Shown here piece by piece: positions 8,715 to 17,285 of a stretch of DNA of 64,000 nucleotides. A program made the position numbers and the translations under genes. Source of the DNA: Caballeronia sordidicola (GTDB lineage Bacteria; Pseudomonadota; Gammaproteobacteria; Burkholderiales; Burkholderiaceae); the NCBI RefSeq assembly GCF_002220365.1, contig NZ_MTHB01000123.1:124001-188000 (forward strand). The letters are read 5' to 3'. Every line of letters starts with the position of its first letter. Position 1 is the first letter of the stretch. The notes under the pieces were generated by a model. That model saw nothing but the letters and a program-made list of their open reading frames with translations, did no database searches and was not told the origin of the DNA.

Positions 8715-10469
8715 ATGCCATCAACCCGGATCTTGCTTGCCAAGCGACTCAAGCTGACAACAGCCGCTCTGTGCGTTCTGGTCTTGAGCCTTGCCGCGCC
8801 TTTGCTCCTGCATCAATCACGCGCCTATTCATTGGCGGAGAATGGGGTTCAATCATTGGACCGCTTTCGCGCCGCATTGCTCGCCATGGAAAGCGTGTCG
8901 GCGGAACGCGGCCCCGCCAACGGCGCGCTAGGCGCAGACGCCCGGAGTGCACCATCGCTGCGACTGCCCTTGATCAATGCGCGCGCCGAAAGCGACCGGC
9001 GCTTGGCCGTGTTGCGCTCACTGATCACAAGTCAGGCGTGTCCCGACTGCGCGGTTGAACGCGCGTCGGTCGATGCAGTACAAACACGGCTTGTCGCGGC
9101 CCGCAAGCAAGTCGACGGCCTCATCGCCCAGCCCATAGAACAACGTGACCATGATGCCGTCCTAAGCGCGGTCAACCAGATGATCGCCGTCATTCCCAAC
9201 TTCGGGCCGCTGGCAAATGCCAGCGCAGCGGGCATTGTGCGCGGGGACCCCAACGCACTGAATTGCGTCTTGACCGCTCGGTTGACCGCTGAACTTCGTG
9301 AACAGGCGGGGCTTCTAGGGTCGACCTTCACTGCCGCGCTGACCGCTCGCCGGCCCTTGAGTGAAACCGAATTATTCGCGCAAGAACGCGCTAAAGGACG
9401 TATAGACGAATTGCGCAGCCTGATAGCTGCCCGAGTAGAACACACACCGATCAGCGCAAGCACCTATCAGCGCCTCACCAGCGTCTATTACGACACTGGC
9501 CTGAGCTATATGGCGCACGTCCGCGACATGGCAAGGCGGCCGGAAGGAGCCAATCTCACGGCTGCCGGATTGGCCGCAGAGTATGTGCCGACCATGAGGC
9601 CGATCGTGCAATTTCGCGACTACGTGCTGGATCTGGCGGACAAAGAAGTCAAAGGGCATCGTAATGATTCGCTGATGTTGCTGGTTGCAAGCGCAATGGG
9701 TAGCGCGGGCGTTCTCTACCTGTTGCTGATTGCGTCCGTGTACTTCAAGCGGCGATTCGTCCAGCCGTTTATTGAAGCCGCGGACATCATCATGGCAATC
9801 GCCGATGGAAAGCTCGAGACGCCCATCCCTCACGGTGAACACCGGCTTGAGATCCGCAGCCTGTTTCACGCGATCCTCGTGCTGAAGGAAAACAGCATCG
9901 AAAAAATGCGGCTGGAGCACGAGCGCAATATCCTGCTGCGCGAACTCGAGACCGTTGCCGACACTGACTTCCTGACGCGCTTGCTCAACCGCCGCGCGTT
10001 CGAACGCAAGGCGACCGCTTCGCTAAGCAGGCGCACTTCGTCCGAAGCCAAGCAGGTCCTCATCATGTTCGACGCGGACCGCTTCAAGCAGATCAACGAC
10101 ACCCTGGGCCACGCCGCCGGCGATCTGGCGCTGCAGACGATTGGAAGACTATGCAGCGAGATATGGCATAAGCCGGACATCGTGGCACGCCTCGGCGGCG
10201 AGGAGTTCGCTGTGCTGACAAAAGTCGATGACGCCAGCGAAGCCGTTGGTGCCGCCAACGAACTGCGGCGGCGGCTAGCGTCCACGGCGCTGGAACTGGA
10301 TGGTGTCCGCTTTACAGTCACATTGAGCTTCGGGATCTCGCTCGCTTCGCAAACCGGGCGGGAGACGCTCGACGCCCTTCTGCTACGCGCCGACAAGCTG
10401 CTTTACAGCGCCAAGCTGGGCGGGCGTAACTGTATTGTGTCGGACATCGAAAGCTCGACAAGTCACTAG
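8715..10469 (+). CDS. Membrane-bound diguanylate cyclase (GGDEF)
   Basis: A 584-residue inner-membrane signalling enzyme that should make c-di-GMP from two GTP. Order: membrane segment at residues 13-33, periplasmic helical sensor region to about 310, second membrane segment about 318-345, HAMP-like linker, and a GGDEF domain from about 410. The active-site loop is GGEEF at residues 494-498, with FDADRFKQINDTLGHAAGD upstream, so catalysis is expected. The inhibitory I-site, normally RxxD five residues before the loop, reads HKPD, so product inhibition may be weakened. The start lacks a clear Shine-Dalgarno sequence; the choice is by length and the membrane segment. No EAL domain. Ligand unknown. 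Confidence 0.9.
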   Translation: MPSTRILLAKRLKLTTAALCVLVLSLAAPLLLHQSRAYSLAENGVQSLDRFRAALLAMESVSAERGPANGALGADARSAPSLRLPLINARAESDRRLAVLRSLITSQACPDCAVERASVDAVQTRLVAARKQVDGLIAQPIEQRDHDAVLSAVNQMIAVIPNFGPLANASAAGIVRGDPNALNCVLTARLTAELREQAGLLGSTFTAALTARRPLSETELFAQERAKGRIDELRSLIAARVEHTPISASTYQRLTSVYYDTGLSYMAHVRDMARRPEGANLTAAGLAAEYVPTMRPIVQFRDYVLDLADKEVKGHRNDSLMLLVASAMGSAGVLYLLLIASVYFKRRFVQPFIEAADIIMAIADGKLETPIPHGEHRLEIRSLFHAILVLKENSIEKMRLEHERNILLRELETVADTDFLTRLLNRRAFERKATASLSRRTSSEAKQVLIMFDADRFKQINDTLGHAAGDLALQTIGRLCSEIWHKPDIVARLGGEEFAVLTKVDDASEAVGAANELRRRLASTALELDGVRFTVTLSFGISLASQTGRETLDALLLRADKLLYSAKLGGRNCIVSDIESSTSH

Positions 10470-10506
10470 CATTGGCTTTAAGCAGCGTGCAGCATCTGGC
10501 CGCCGA

Positions 10507-11430
10507 TCATTCCACCGTAGGCGTTCGCACGCGTACAGCGAGGAACTGCACGAAGGTGCGGACCTTGCTCGAATGGCGGCGATTCGGCAGGTAAGCCGCG
10601 TAGATCACCGAATCGCCCGCATGCGGATTGACGTCGATGTTTTCAAAGAGGCGCAGCAGATGGCCGGCACCGATCTCCGGCGCCACCAGCCACTCTGGCA
10701 TCAGTGCAATGCCCCTGCCCGCGAGAACGGCTTCGAACAGCACGTCAGGGTTATTGGCAATCAGGTGGCCGCGCACTTCGACCCGTTCTTCCGTGGCTCC
10801 ATGGCGAAACGTCCACACCTGCCTCGTAGCGCGATGGGGTCCGCCATACGCGAAGCGCAAGCATTCGTGATTAGTCAGCGCCCGCGGTTCAGCAGGCGTG
10901 CCGTGCCGCTCCAGATACTCATGGCTCGCCACGACAAAACGCTTGTTGTCAGCCAGCTTCCTGACGACCAGGTTTTCATCGCGTGAGGGCAAGCCGATTC
11001 GAATCGCGACATCGATCCGCTCTGCGGCCAGATCGACATAGTGGTCGGCGACCACCACGTCGAGGACCACACGGGGATACTCGCTCAGGAAGGTGGCAAG
11101 GTGCGGCGCCAGGCACAGCCGGCTATATGCCGTAGGCACGGAGATGCGCAGCGCGCCAACGGGCGCTGCGCCGCTGTCGAAGATGCTGTCGTCGGCTTCA
11201 GCCAGGTCGTCCAGCACCTTGCTGATTTGCTCGACGTAAGCGGTGCCGGCGTCGGTGAGGCTGACGCGCCGCGTAGTGCGCGTCAGTAGCGCGGTGCCAA
11301 GCGACGCTTCGAGCGCATCCATCAGGCGTGTAACTGAGGAAGTGGCCACCCCCAGGCGCTGGGCGGCCTTGGAAAAACCGCCGGCCTCAGCCACTTCCAG
11401 CAACGTCGTCAATGCAACCAGTTTGTCCAC
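10507..11430 (-). CDS. LysR-family transcriptional regulator
   Basis: A 307-residue LysR regulator: N-terminal winged HTH (KLVALTTLLEVAEAGGFSKAAQRLGVATSSVTRLMDALE) and a C-terminal substrate-binding domain. I start it at the GTG of 11430, preceded by GGAG at about 8 nt and placed at the usual distance from the HTH; the longer frame to 11529 adds non-family residues overlapping the divergent promoter. It is divergent from the DsbA-like gene, so that gene and perhaps the MFS gene behind it are the likely targets. It belongs to the CrgA/DmlR-like subgroup that often controls adjacent oxidoreductases. Inducer unknown. Confidence 0.9.
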   Translation of the reverse strand: MDKLVALTTLLEVAEAGGFSKAAQRLGVATSSVTRLMDALEASLGTALLTRTTRRVSLTDAGTAYVEQISKVLDDLAEADDSIFDSGAAPVGALRISVPTAYSRLCLAPHLATFLSEYPRVVLDVVVADHYVDLAAERIDVAIRIGLPSRDENLVVRKLADNKRFVVASHEYLERHGTPAEPRALTNHECLRFAYGGPHRATRQVWTFRHGATEERVEVRGHLIANNPDVLFEAVLAGRGIALMPEWLVAPEIGAGHLLRLFENIDVNPHAGDSVIYAAYLPNRRHSSKVRTFVQFLAVRVRTPTVE

Positions 11431-11548
11431 TTTGATGGCTCCGCTGCCCGAGCGTTGCGTGGCACGCAACGCGAGATTGCTCTGCGAACGTATTCTACTA
11501 ACGAATTGCAATCGATATCCTGTGTGCAATCTTCTTCAGGAGCGCGCC
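11431..11548. promoter_or_regulatory. Divergent promoter region, lysR / dsbA-like
   Basis: 118 bp between two GTG starts. It must contain both promoters and probably the LysR site. The repeats GAATTGCAATCGATATC and TGTGCAATC share GCAATC, a possible pair of half-sites near 11503-11531. No firm T-N11-A box was picked. Confidence 0.4.
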
Positions 11549-12202
11549 GTGCAAGCCATCGAAATCTCTGTCAACTACGACTTCATATGTCCGTGGTGCT
11601 GGATCGGCCACCTGAATCTTGCGTCCGGAATTCGCGCAGCCAACCTGCCGGTGCCCGTTTCAATCCAGTATGTGCCGTTCGAATTGAACCCGACGATGCC
11701 CGCGCACGGAATGGACCGGCGCGAATATCGGACGGCCAAGTTCGGCAGTTGGGTACGCTCCCAAGGTATGGATGCGCAGGTTGCGGCCACAGGCCTGGCT
11801 GCCGGCGCGCAATTCAACTATGACAAGGTCGGCAGAACGCCTAACACACGCCTCGCTCATCAGTTGATGCAGTACGCGTTGAGTATCGGCGACGCGCACA
11901 AGACCGAAGCGCTCTATCAGTCGATATTCGTCGCGTACTTCTCGGAAGGACACGATATTGGCCTGCTCAGCATATTGGTCGAGATTGCCGTGAAAAACGG
12001 CTTCGACGCTGCCGCGGCAGAGGACTACCTGACGCAAGACCGCGGTCTTGCAAAGGTCGGCGAAGCGCAGCAGCTCGCGCAACAGCAAGGCATTCGTTCG
12101 GTGCCGACCGTGTTCATCGCGGGCGAAGCGATCAGCGGAGCGCAACCCCCGGCGGTGTTTTCCAACGCGTTGCGATCGGCGCTCGAGCGGAGCACAGCAT
12201 GA
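11549..12202 (+). CDS. DsbA-family (FrnE-like) thiol oxidoreductase
   Basis: A 217-residue cytoplasmic DsbA/FrnE-family protein: a thioredoxin fold with a helical insertion. The active-site motif C14-PW-C17 follows strand EISVNYDFI, and the cis-proline region is GIRSVPTVFIAGE. Homologues are often named 2-hydroxychromene-2-carboxylate isomerase-like or DSBA oxidoreductase. No signal peptide, so it acts in the cytoplasm. The GTG start at 11549 is set by CAGGAG seven nucleotides upstream and by the conserved first strand; a much longer upstream frame exists but overlaps the LysR gene on the other strand. A 22-codon reading frame starts at its stop (ATGA, 12199-12267) and looks like a decayed gene start. 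Confidence 0.88.
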   Translation: MQAIEISVNYDFICPWCWIGHLNLASGIRAANLPVPVSIQYVPFELNPTMPAHGMDRREYRTAKFGSWVRSQGMDAQVAATGLAAGAQFNYDKVGRTPNTRLAHQLMQYALSIGDAHKTEALYQSIFVAYFSEGHDIGLLSILVEIAVKNGFDAAAAEDYLTQDRGLAKVGEAQQLAQQQGIRSVPTVFIAGEAISGAQPPAVFSNALRSALERSTA

Positions 12203-12349
12203 GCGCTGGCACTGGCGACTGCGCTGGCATCGGCGCCGCGCACAGCTTCGGCTCGGTATCCACATGACCGACCTTGGCGTTCTCGCTCGGAAAACCGCCT
12301 GACGAACATCGAACATCAAACCAAATTTGACCACTGAAGGATCCATCGC

Positions 12350-13564
12350 ATGACGCCTAACGCACCTGCTGCCGACCGGAACGGCGGCACAGTCAAGCTA
12401 ACCCAGGGCATGATCGCGCTGTTCGCGTTCTGCTGCGGCGCGATCGTCGCCAACCTCTACTACGCGCAACCGATCACCGAGCTCATCGCGCCCGACATTC
12501 ACATGTCAAGCGGCACGGCGAGCCTGATCGTCTCGCTTACGCAGATCGGCTATGCATTCGGACTTTTCTTCCTGGTTCCGCTCGGCGATTTGCTGGAGAA
12601 CCGCAAGCTGATGATCACGACAGCCATTGTCTCGATCTTCAGTCTGGCGCTGGCAGCCGTCACGCATCAGCCGAACGCGTTCCTGGCGGTCTCGCTGCTG
12701 GTCGGTTTCAGCTCGGTCGCCGTGCAGATCCTGATCCCGCTGGCCGCGCACCTCGCGCCCGACGAATCGCGTGGCCGCGTGGTCGGCAACATCATGAGCG
12801 GGCTTCTGCTCGGCATATTGTTGTCACGTCCGATCTCAAGCGTGGTGGCCGGTCATTTCGGCTGGCGCGCCGTATTCGGCTCGGCGGCGGTGTTGATGGC
12901 GATCGTGACGGCAGTCCTGGCATTGACAATCCCGCGCCGTCAGCCTTCGCATCAGGCGACCTACTTTCAGTTGATCCATTCGCTTGGCGAGCTGGTTGTG
13001 ACCTTGCCGGTACTGCGTCATCGCGCGCTGTATCAAGGGCTGATGTTTGGCACGTTCAGCCTCTTCTGGACCGCAGTGCCGATCGAGCTGACACGTCATT
13101 ACGGCCTGTCGCAGAACGGGATCGCGGTGTTCGCGCTGGTCGGCGCAATGGGCGCGACATCCGCGCCTGTGGCAGGGCGGCTTGCCGACGCCGGGCACAC
13201 GGTCCGCGCTACGCTGATTGCGCTTGTGGTCGGGGCGCTCGCGTTCACACCCGCGCTGATTCATCCGGCGTGGGGCGTGGGCGGACTCGTCGTGACCGGC
13301 GTTGTACTGGACTTCGCCGTGCAGATGAACATGGTGCTCGGCCAACGCGAGATCTATGCGTTACATGCGGCCAGCCGGAACCGTCTGAATGCCCTTTATA
13401 TGACCAGCATCTTCATTGGCGGCGCGATCGGGTCAGCGCTCGCCAGCAGCTTGTATGACCATGGTGGATGGACGCTGACCGCGACGGTTGCGAGTGTATT
13501 TCCGATCATCGCGTTGCTTCATTACCTAGTGGTCGGCAGGTCGGTTGCTGCGGCGAACGCTTGA
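12350..13564 (+). CDS. MFS efflux transporter
   Basis: A 404-residue major facilitator with 12 predicted membrane helices. The N-terminal half has YYAQPITELIAPDI after helix 1 and the cytoplasmic loop motif PLGDLLENRKLM, a variant of the family A motif GxLxDrxGrr. This pattern matches the YnfM / arabinose-efflux-type permeases that export small molecules or drugs by proton antiport. GAAGGATCCATCGC precedes the start. It lies 147 bp behind the DsbA-like gene on the same strand and may share its LysR control. Substrate unknown. A GC-rich hairpin ends it. Confidence 0.9.
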   Translation: MTPNAPAADRNGGTVKLTQGMIALFAFCCGAIVANLYYAQPITELIAPDIHMSSGTASLIVSLTQIGYAFGLFFLVPLGDLLENRKLMITTAIVSIFSLALAAVTHQPNAFLAVSLLVGFSSVAVQILIPLAAHLAPDESRGRVVGNIMSGLLLGILLSRPISSVVAGHFGWRAVFGSAAVLMAIVTAVLALTIPRRQPSHQATYFQLIHSLGELVVTLPVLRHRALYQGLMFGTFSLFWTAVPIELTRHYGLSQNGIAVFALVGAMGATSAPVAGRLADAGHTVRATLIALVVGALAFTPALIHPAWGVGGLVVTGVVLDFAVQMNMVLGQREIYALHAASRNRLNALYMTSIFIGGAIGSALASSLYDHGGWTLTATVASVFPIIALLHYLVVGRSVAAANA

Positions 13565-13573
13565 CCGAAGTTG

Positions 13574-13600
13574 AGCGCTCCTCGCCTTGGCGGGGGCGCT
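13574..13600 (+). terminator. Terminator-like hairpin after the MFS gene
   Basis: AGCGC-TCCTCGCC-TT-GGCGGGG-GCGCT forms an interrupted GC-rich stem ending in TTTG, 10 bp after the MFS stop. The fit to an intrinsic terminator is good although the T-run is short. The following 240 bp to the glutathione peroxidase stop holds no gene. Confidence 0.65.
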
Positions 13601-13843
13601 TTGATGACGACGCAAGCGCCCCGGGAACGCGCGTTGTATGGCAATCAACTCGTGGACCGCGAGCTTGCAATGATGAAGCGAGGCCAAGCACTATTCGCGC
13701 TTAAAGAGAACACGGTCGACGGATCGCGCTTGTTGCGTGTCGTCTCAATTCGTCTGATTGTCACGCGCTGCGCAGTGCGATTGCCGGTCCTGCCGGCGTT
13801 CTCACCGCACAGCCGCAGCGGTGCTGCTGAAGCGCTGCTTCGC

Positions 13844-14389
13844 TTAGTTCGACAGCGCCGTTTGAATAGCCTCAAGCAGGCGCGGATCATCTGCCGTGAC
13901 ATCCGGCGAGAAACGGCCCACTACGCGGCCGTCCCTGCCAATCACGAATTTCTCGAAGTTCCACAACACATCGGGTGCCGGGTTAGGCTCAATGCCGTAG
14001 CCTTTGAGCCGCTCGCGAAACGGGCCGTCGCCGGTAGTATCCGGCTGCGTGCTGGTCAGCGTCTGGTACAGCGGATGCTGGTCGGCGCCGACCACTGATA
14101 CCTTCGAAAACATCGGGAATTTCACGTCGTAAGTCAGGCTGCAAAAATCCTTGATCTCTGCGTCGCTTCCTGGCTCCTGCCCCTTGAAGTTGTTCGCCGG
14201 AAAGCCCAGCACTTCCAGGCCTCCGGCCCGCTTGTCCTCATAGAGTTTTTCCAGGGCTTCGTATTGCGGCGTGAGCCCGCACTTGGAGGCTACGTTCACG
14301 ATCAGCAACACCTTGCCCTTGAACGGCTCAAGCGTAAGCGCCGCGCCGTCGATGGATTTCACAGGAATATCGTAGATTGTCTGGCTCAT
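13844..14389 (-). CDS. Glutathione peroxidase (thiol peroxidase type)
   Basis: A 181-residue cytoplasmic peroxidase of the GPx family using cysteine. The peroxidatic Cys37 is in NVASKCGLT, the Gln in NNFKGQEPG and the Trp in LWNFEKF, completing the catalytic set. It reduces hydrogen peroxide or lipid peroxides, in bacteria usually with thioredoxin or glutathione. The ATG at 14389 is preferred; the frame extends upstream to a TTG at 14401. It follows the LysR gene by 76 bp on the same strand but need not be co-regulated. Confidence 0.92.
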   Translation of the reverse strand: MSQTIYDIPVKSIDGAALTLEPFKGKVLLIVNVASKCGLTPQYEALEKLYEDKRAGGLEVLGFPANNFKGQEPGSDAEIKDFCSLTYDVKFPMFSKVSVVGADQHPLYQTLTSTQPDTTGDGPFRERLKGYGIEPNPAPDVLWNFEKFVIGRDGRVVGRFSPDVTADDPRLLEAIQTALSN

Positions 14390-14465
14390 ATAGGGGCTCA
14401 ATGGAGAAAGGGATCGGGCGCTTGCGGGAACTGAGTTAAGCGATGCCTATCCTACTCCGGAACCG

Positions 14466-15431
14466 TTAGCCGCTGCACGGGTCGTCCATTCCCTTCAATG
14501 GAGCGACCTTCGTTGCGGACTGTCCTGCCAACAACGATGCCGCAATATGGTCACGCAAGAACGTAATCCACGTAGCGATTTTCGCGTCCAGATACTCGCG
14601 CGATGCATAGAGCGCATAAACGGTCGAGCTCTGTAATTCATATGTGGGCATCACCCGCACCAGTTCGCCGCTCCTGAGAAACGAGAGCGCCGTCAACAGG
14701 GGCAGCGGTGCGATGCCCATGCCTTCTCGCAGCGCGATTGCCAGCGCCTCTGCGGAGCTTACGCGCAACTTCGCCGGTGGCACATGGAACACCTCCGTTC
14801 CTCGCTCTGAGCTAAAAACCCACTTGTCCGACGCGAAGAATGAGGTCAGCAGTTGCAGGCAGCTGTGCATGCGCAGATCGGCGACGGTTTCCGGCGAGCC
14901 GGTATTGACCAGATAAGACGGTGCCGCGCAAAGCACCGTTGGCACGCTACATAACTGGGCCGCGACCATCGCCGAGTCAGGCAACGGGGAGTGCGTCACG
15001 TGCAACGACACGTCGAAGCCGCCCTCCAGAATGTCCGGCGCGTACTGGGAAAGCGTGAGGTCGACACGCACATCCGGATACTTCTCGCAGTACTTCGCGA
15101 GCGCTGGAATCACGTAGTACTGGCCGAAAGCGGACGGCGCGTGAAGCCGCAACACACCTTTGGGCAGCGCCTTCGCATCGCCCGCCTGCGCCTCCGCTAT
15201 GTCGACGCGATCCAGTATTTCCCGGCATTGCTCAAGATAGCGGGCACCCGCTTCGGTCAACGCGACACGTCGCGTGGACCGGTTGAGCAAGCGACTGCGC
15301 AGATGCGTTTCCAGGTCGGAGACAGCCCGCGACGCTTGCGCCGTGGTGCTGCCCAGGAGCTGCGCGGCAGCGGTGAAGCTGCCTGTATCCGCAACCGTCA
15401 CGTACATCCGCATTTTTCCAAGCTTGTCCAT
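14466..15431 (-). CDS. LysR-family transcriptional regulator
   Basis: A 321-residue LysR regulator with N-terminal HTH (MYVTVADTGSFTAAAQLLGSTTAQASRAVSDLE) and a C-terminal effector domain. The subgroup with the LNRSTRRVALTEAG block is common in Burkholderia. It lies between the MarR gene (121 bp upstream) and glutathione peroxidase, all on the minus strand, so its target is not obvious: no divergent partner is adjacent. It may respond to an aromatic acid given the location, but this is only proximity. Confidence 0.9.
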   Translation of the reverse strand: MDKLGKMRMYVTVADTGSFTAAAQLLGSTTAQASRAVSDLETHLRSRLLNRSTRRVALTEAGARYLEQCREILDRVDIAEAQAGDAKALPKGVLRLHAPSAFGQYYVIPALAKYCEKYPDVRVDLTLSQYAPDILEGGFDVSLHVTHSPLPDSAMVAAQLCSVPTVLCAAPSYLVNTGSPETVADLRMHSCLQLLTSFFASDKWVFSSERGTEVFHVPPAKLRVSSAEALAIALREGMGIAPLPLLTALSFLRSGELVRVMPTYELQSSTVYALYASREYLDAKIATWITFLRDHIAASLLAGQSATKVAPLKGMDDPCSG

Positions 15432-15552
15432 CGTTAATCCGATTCAATACGACAGATGTGCGACGCACACAACCGCCAATCCTCACTGGCCTTGGACGGT
15501 TCGCCAGCGCCCGGCGATGCGCCGCCGGAGGGAGGAAGTTGAGAAAACTCGT

Positions 15553-16017
15553 TCAGGCCAGCGGCTCAGCGTTCTCGTACAACCGGTCGAGCAAGTTACG
15601 CAGCGTCTTCACCTCGGCTTTGGTAAAACAGTTCACGGCAACGGCTTCATAGTGCTTCGCCAACGGCACAATTTCCCGTGTGAGATTCGCTCCGTCTACA
15701 GTGAGCGAAAGCTGAACCGCGCGCGCGTCTTCCTCGCTCTTCTCACGGGAAACGTAGCCCTGTGCGATCAGGCGATCGACGATACGAGACAGCGCCGACA
15801 CGTCGACACACGCACGAACTACCAGCTCCGACAGACGTTGATGGGGTCTCTGTCCCAGTGAAGCGCACACCCGCCACTCCGTCAGGCTGAGCCCGTAGGG
15901 TTTGAGTGCCTTGGCGAACGCGTTTCCCATCCTGCTCCCCGCTCTCGACACCAGATACGGAACCGCCGCCTCCAGATCGTGCTCAACCGTGATGGATGCC
16001 TCGTGCCGTTTTCCCAT
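15553..16017 (-). CDS. MarR-family repressor of the decarboxylase/transporter operon
   Basis: A 154-residue MarR/winged-helix regulator. The DNA-binding block is LSELVVRACVDVSALSRIVDRLIAQGYVSREKSEEDARAVQLSLT, with the characteristic wing (EEDARA). It is transcribed divergently from the gamma-resorcylate decarboxylase and AAHS transporter. The 266-bp gap holds three TTGA-N4-TCAA palindromes, one next to its own start, so autorepression and repression of the divergent genes by this protein, relieved by an aromatic ligand, is the likely scheme. ATG 16017 chosen; GAAGAGGG lies about 9 nt upstream, and a TTG three codons earlier is unlikely. MarR control is also known for gamma-resorcylate (gra) genes in Rhizobium. 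Confidence 0.9.
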   Translation of the reverse strand: MGKRHEASITVEHDLEAAVPYLVSRAGSRMGNAFAKALKPYGLSLTEWRVCASLGQRPHQRLSELVVRACVDVSALSRIVDRLIAQGYVSREKSEEDARAVQLSLTVDGANLTREIVPLAKHYEAVAVNCFTKAEVKTLRNLLDRLYENAEPLA

Positions 16018-16054
16018 GTGCTGCAACCCTCTTCACAGTACAGTTACTATTTGA

Positions 16055-16066
16055 TTGATTTGTCAA
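16055..16066. promoter_or_regulatory. MarR operator O1 (TTGATTTGTCAA)
   Basis: TTGA-TTTG-TCAA, 38 bp upstream of the marR start. A second TTGA (16051-16054) abuts it. The same arms and spacing recur at 16154 and 16183-16204, so it is read as a binding site for the adjacent MarR protein, positioned for autorepression. Confidence 0.6.
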
Positions 16067-16153
16067 GTATACCCGCCTTTCACACCGCAGCGAATCGTAC
16101 GAAATTCTTTTGCCCACTCATCGAACATCGCTAGGGTATTCCCGAATTAGTAT

Positions 16154-16165
16154 TTGATAAATCAA
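16154..16165. promoter_or_regulatory. MarR operator O2 (TTGATAAATCAA)
   Basis: TTGA-TAAA-TCAA within the divergent promoter. It would lie between a possible -35 (TTAGTA, 16147-16152) and -10 (TATACT, 16169-16174) of the decarboxylase operon, where a bound repressor would block polymerase. The promoter elements are my guess; the palindrome is directly visible. Confidence 0.6.
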
Positions 16166-16182
16166 GCATATACTTCGGACAC

Positions 16183-16204
16183 ATTATTTGATTTTTCAAA
16201 TAAT
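16183..16204. promoter_or_regulatory. MarR operator O3, 9-bp perfect arms
   Basis: The best of the three palindromes: arms ATTATTTGA and TCAAATAAT around TTTT, with core TTGA-TTTT-TCAA at 16188-16199. It lies about 80 bp upstream of the decarboxylase start and covers an in-frame ATG at 16203, which argues that translation begins later, at 16284. Confidence 0.7.
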
Positions 16205-16283
16205 GAATGACATGAGACGACCGTACCGCAGCCGTGTCGATGTCATCGACCCTTCACAATCGCCCCTTCGCCGCCCCGCCATC

Positions 16284-17255
16284 ATGAAAGATAAAATTGC
16301 GTTAGAAGAGCATTTCGCCATCGATCTGACTATCGGTGACTCTCAGGTCTATGCGCGCCCCGAGATGTGGACGCAACTCAAGCAAAACCTTCTGGATTTT
16401 GAACAACAGCGGATCGAGCAAATGGACGAATGGGGCACGGCATTGTCGATCCTGTCGCTCAACTCGCCCGCCGTCCAGTCGATCCCTGATCCGCAAACGG
16501 CAGTCCAGGTCGCCAAGCGCGCCAACGACATTCTCGCTGAGCAAATTCAACGTCGTCCCGCCCGCTTTGGCGGTTTCGCTGCGTTGCCGATGCAGGACCC
16601 GGACGCAGCGGCGCTCGAACTCGAGCGTTGCGTGTTGCAACTTGGTTTCCACGGCTTCCTTGTGAACGGTTTCTCCCAGGTTGGTGACGAGCAGACTGTC
16701 GCCTACTACGATGCCCCGCAGTTCGCCGACTTCTGGGATCATGCCGCTGCGCTTGGCAAACCGTTCTATATGCATCCGCGCGACCCGCTGCCGAGCCGCG
16801 AGCCTATCTATGACGGCAGTCCCTGGCTGACAGGACCGACCTGGGCGTTCGCCGCGGAAACGAGCGTGCATGCGCTACGTCTGATGTCGAGCGGCCTGTT
16901 CGACCGGTACCCGACATTGCAGATGATCCTTGGGCACTTCGGCGAGGGCATTCCCTCGAACGTCTGGCGCATCGATCACATTCTGCGCAAGGGCCGTCGT
17001 GGCATACCTTGCGAACGCGAGATCGGCGACTACCTGCGCGAGAACGTCTATATCACCACCAGCGGCAATTTCCGTACGCCGACCCTGCTGTCGACGCTGC
17101 TCGAGGTCGGCAGCGACCGCATCATGTATTCAGTCGATTATCCGTTTGAAAAGCATGAAAATGCGGCACGATGGTTCGACAACTGCGAAATCAGCGAAAA
17201 CGACCGCCGCAAGATCGGACGCGACAATGCGCAACGGCTCTTCGGCCTGAAGTAG
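16284..17255 (+). CDS. Gamma-resorcylate (2,6-dihydroxybenzoate) decarboxylase
   Basis: A 323-residue metal-dependent amidohydrolase-2 protein. It closely follows the gamma-resorcylate decarboxylases (Rdc/GraF/TsdA type), which convert 2,6-dihydroxybenzoate reversibly to resorcinol and CO2 and also act on salicylate-like acids. Metal ligands match: Glu8 and His10 in IALEEHFAI, His164 in MHPRDP and Asp285 in YSVDYPFE. Characteristic blocks QSIPDPQTA, LVNGFSQVGD, GPTWAFAAETSVHALRLM and TTSGNFRT are intact. I start at 16284 since the ALEEHF strand is N-terminal in the family; ATGs at 16203-16212 would add about 25 unrelated residues and overlap the operator. No strong ribosome site precedes it. 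It is followed 30 bp later by its transporter. A related hydroxybenzoate decarboxylase is the main alternative. Confidence 0.88.
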   Translation: MKDKIALEEHFAIDLTIGDSQVYARPEMWTQLKQNLLDFEQQRIEQMDEWGTALSILSLNSPAVQSIPDPQTAVQVAKRANDILAEQIQRRPARFGGFAALPMQDPDAAALELERCVLQLGFHGFLVNGFSQVGDEQTVAYYDAPQFADFWDHAAALGKPFYMHPRDPLPSREPIYDGSPWLTGPTWAFAAETSVHALRLMSSGLFDRYPTLQMILGHFGEGIPSNVWRIDHILRKGRRGIPCEREIGDYLRENVYITTSGNFRTPTLLSTLLEVGSDRIMYSVDYPFEKHENAARWFDNCEISENDRRKIGRDNAQRLFGLK

Positions 17256-17285
17256 AAGTCAATGCCGTAGAGGTCCGGAGCCACG

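Noticed and set aside
12199..12303. Two tiny frames (22 and 12 codons) between the DsbA-like and MFS genes
   Set aside because: The first overlaps the upstream stop as ATGA and could be a decayed gene start, but neither is long enough to support a product.
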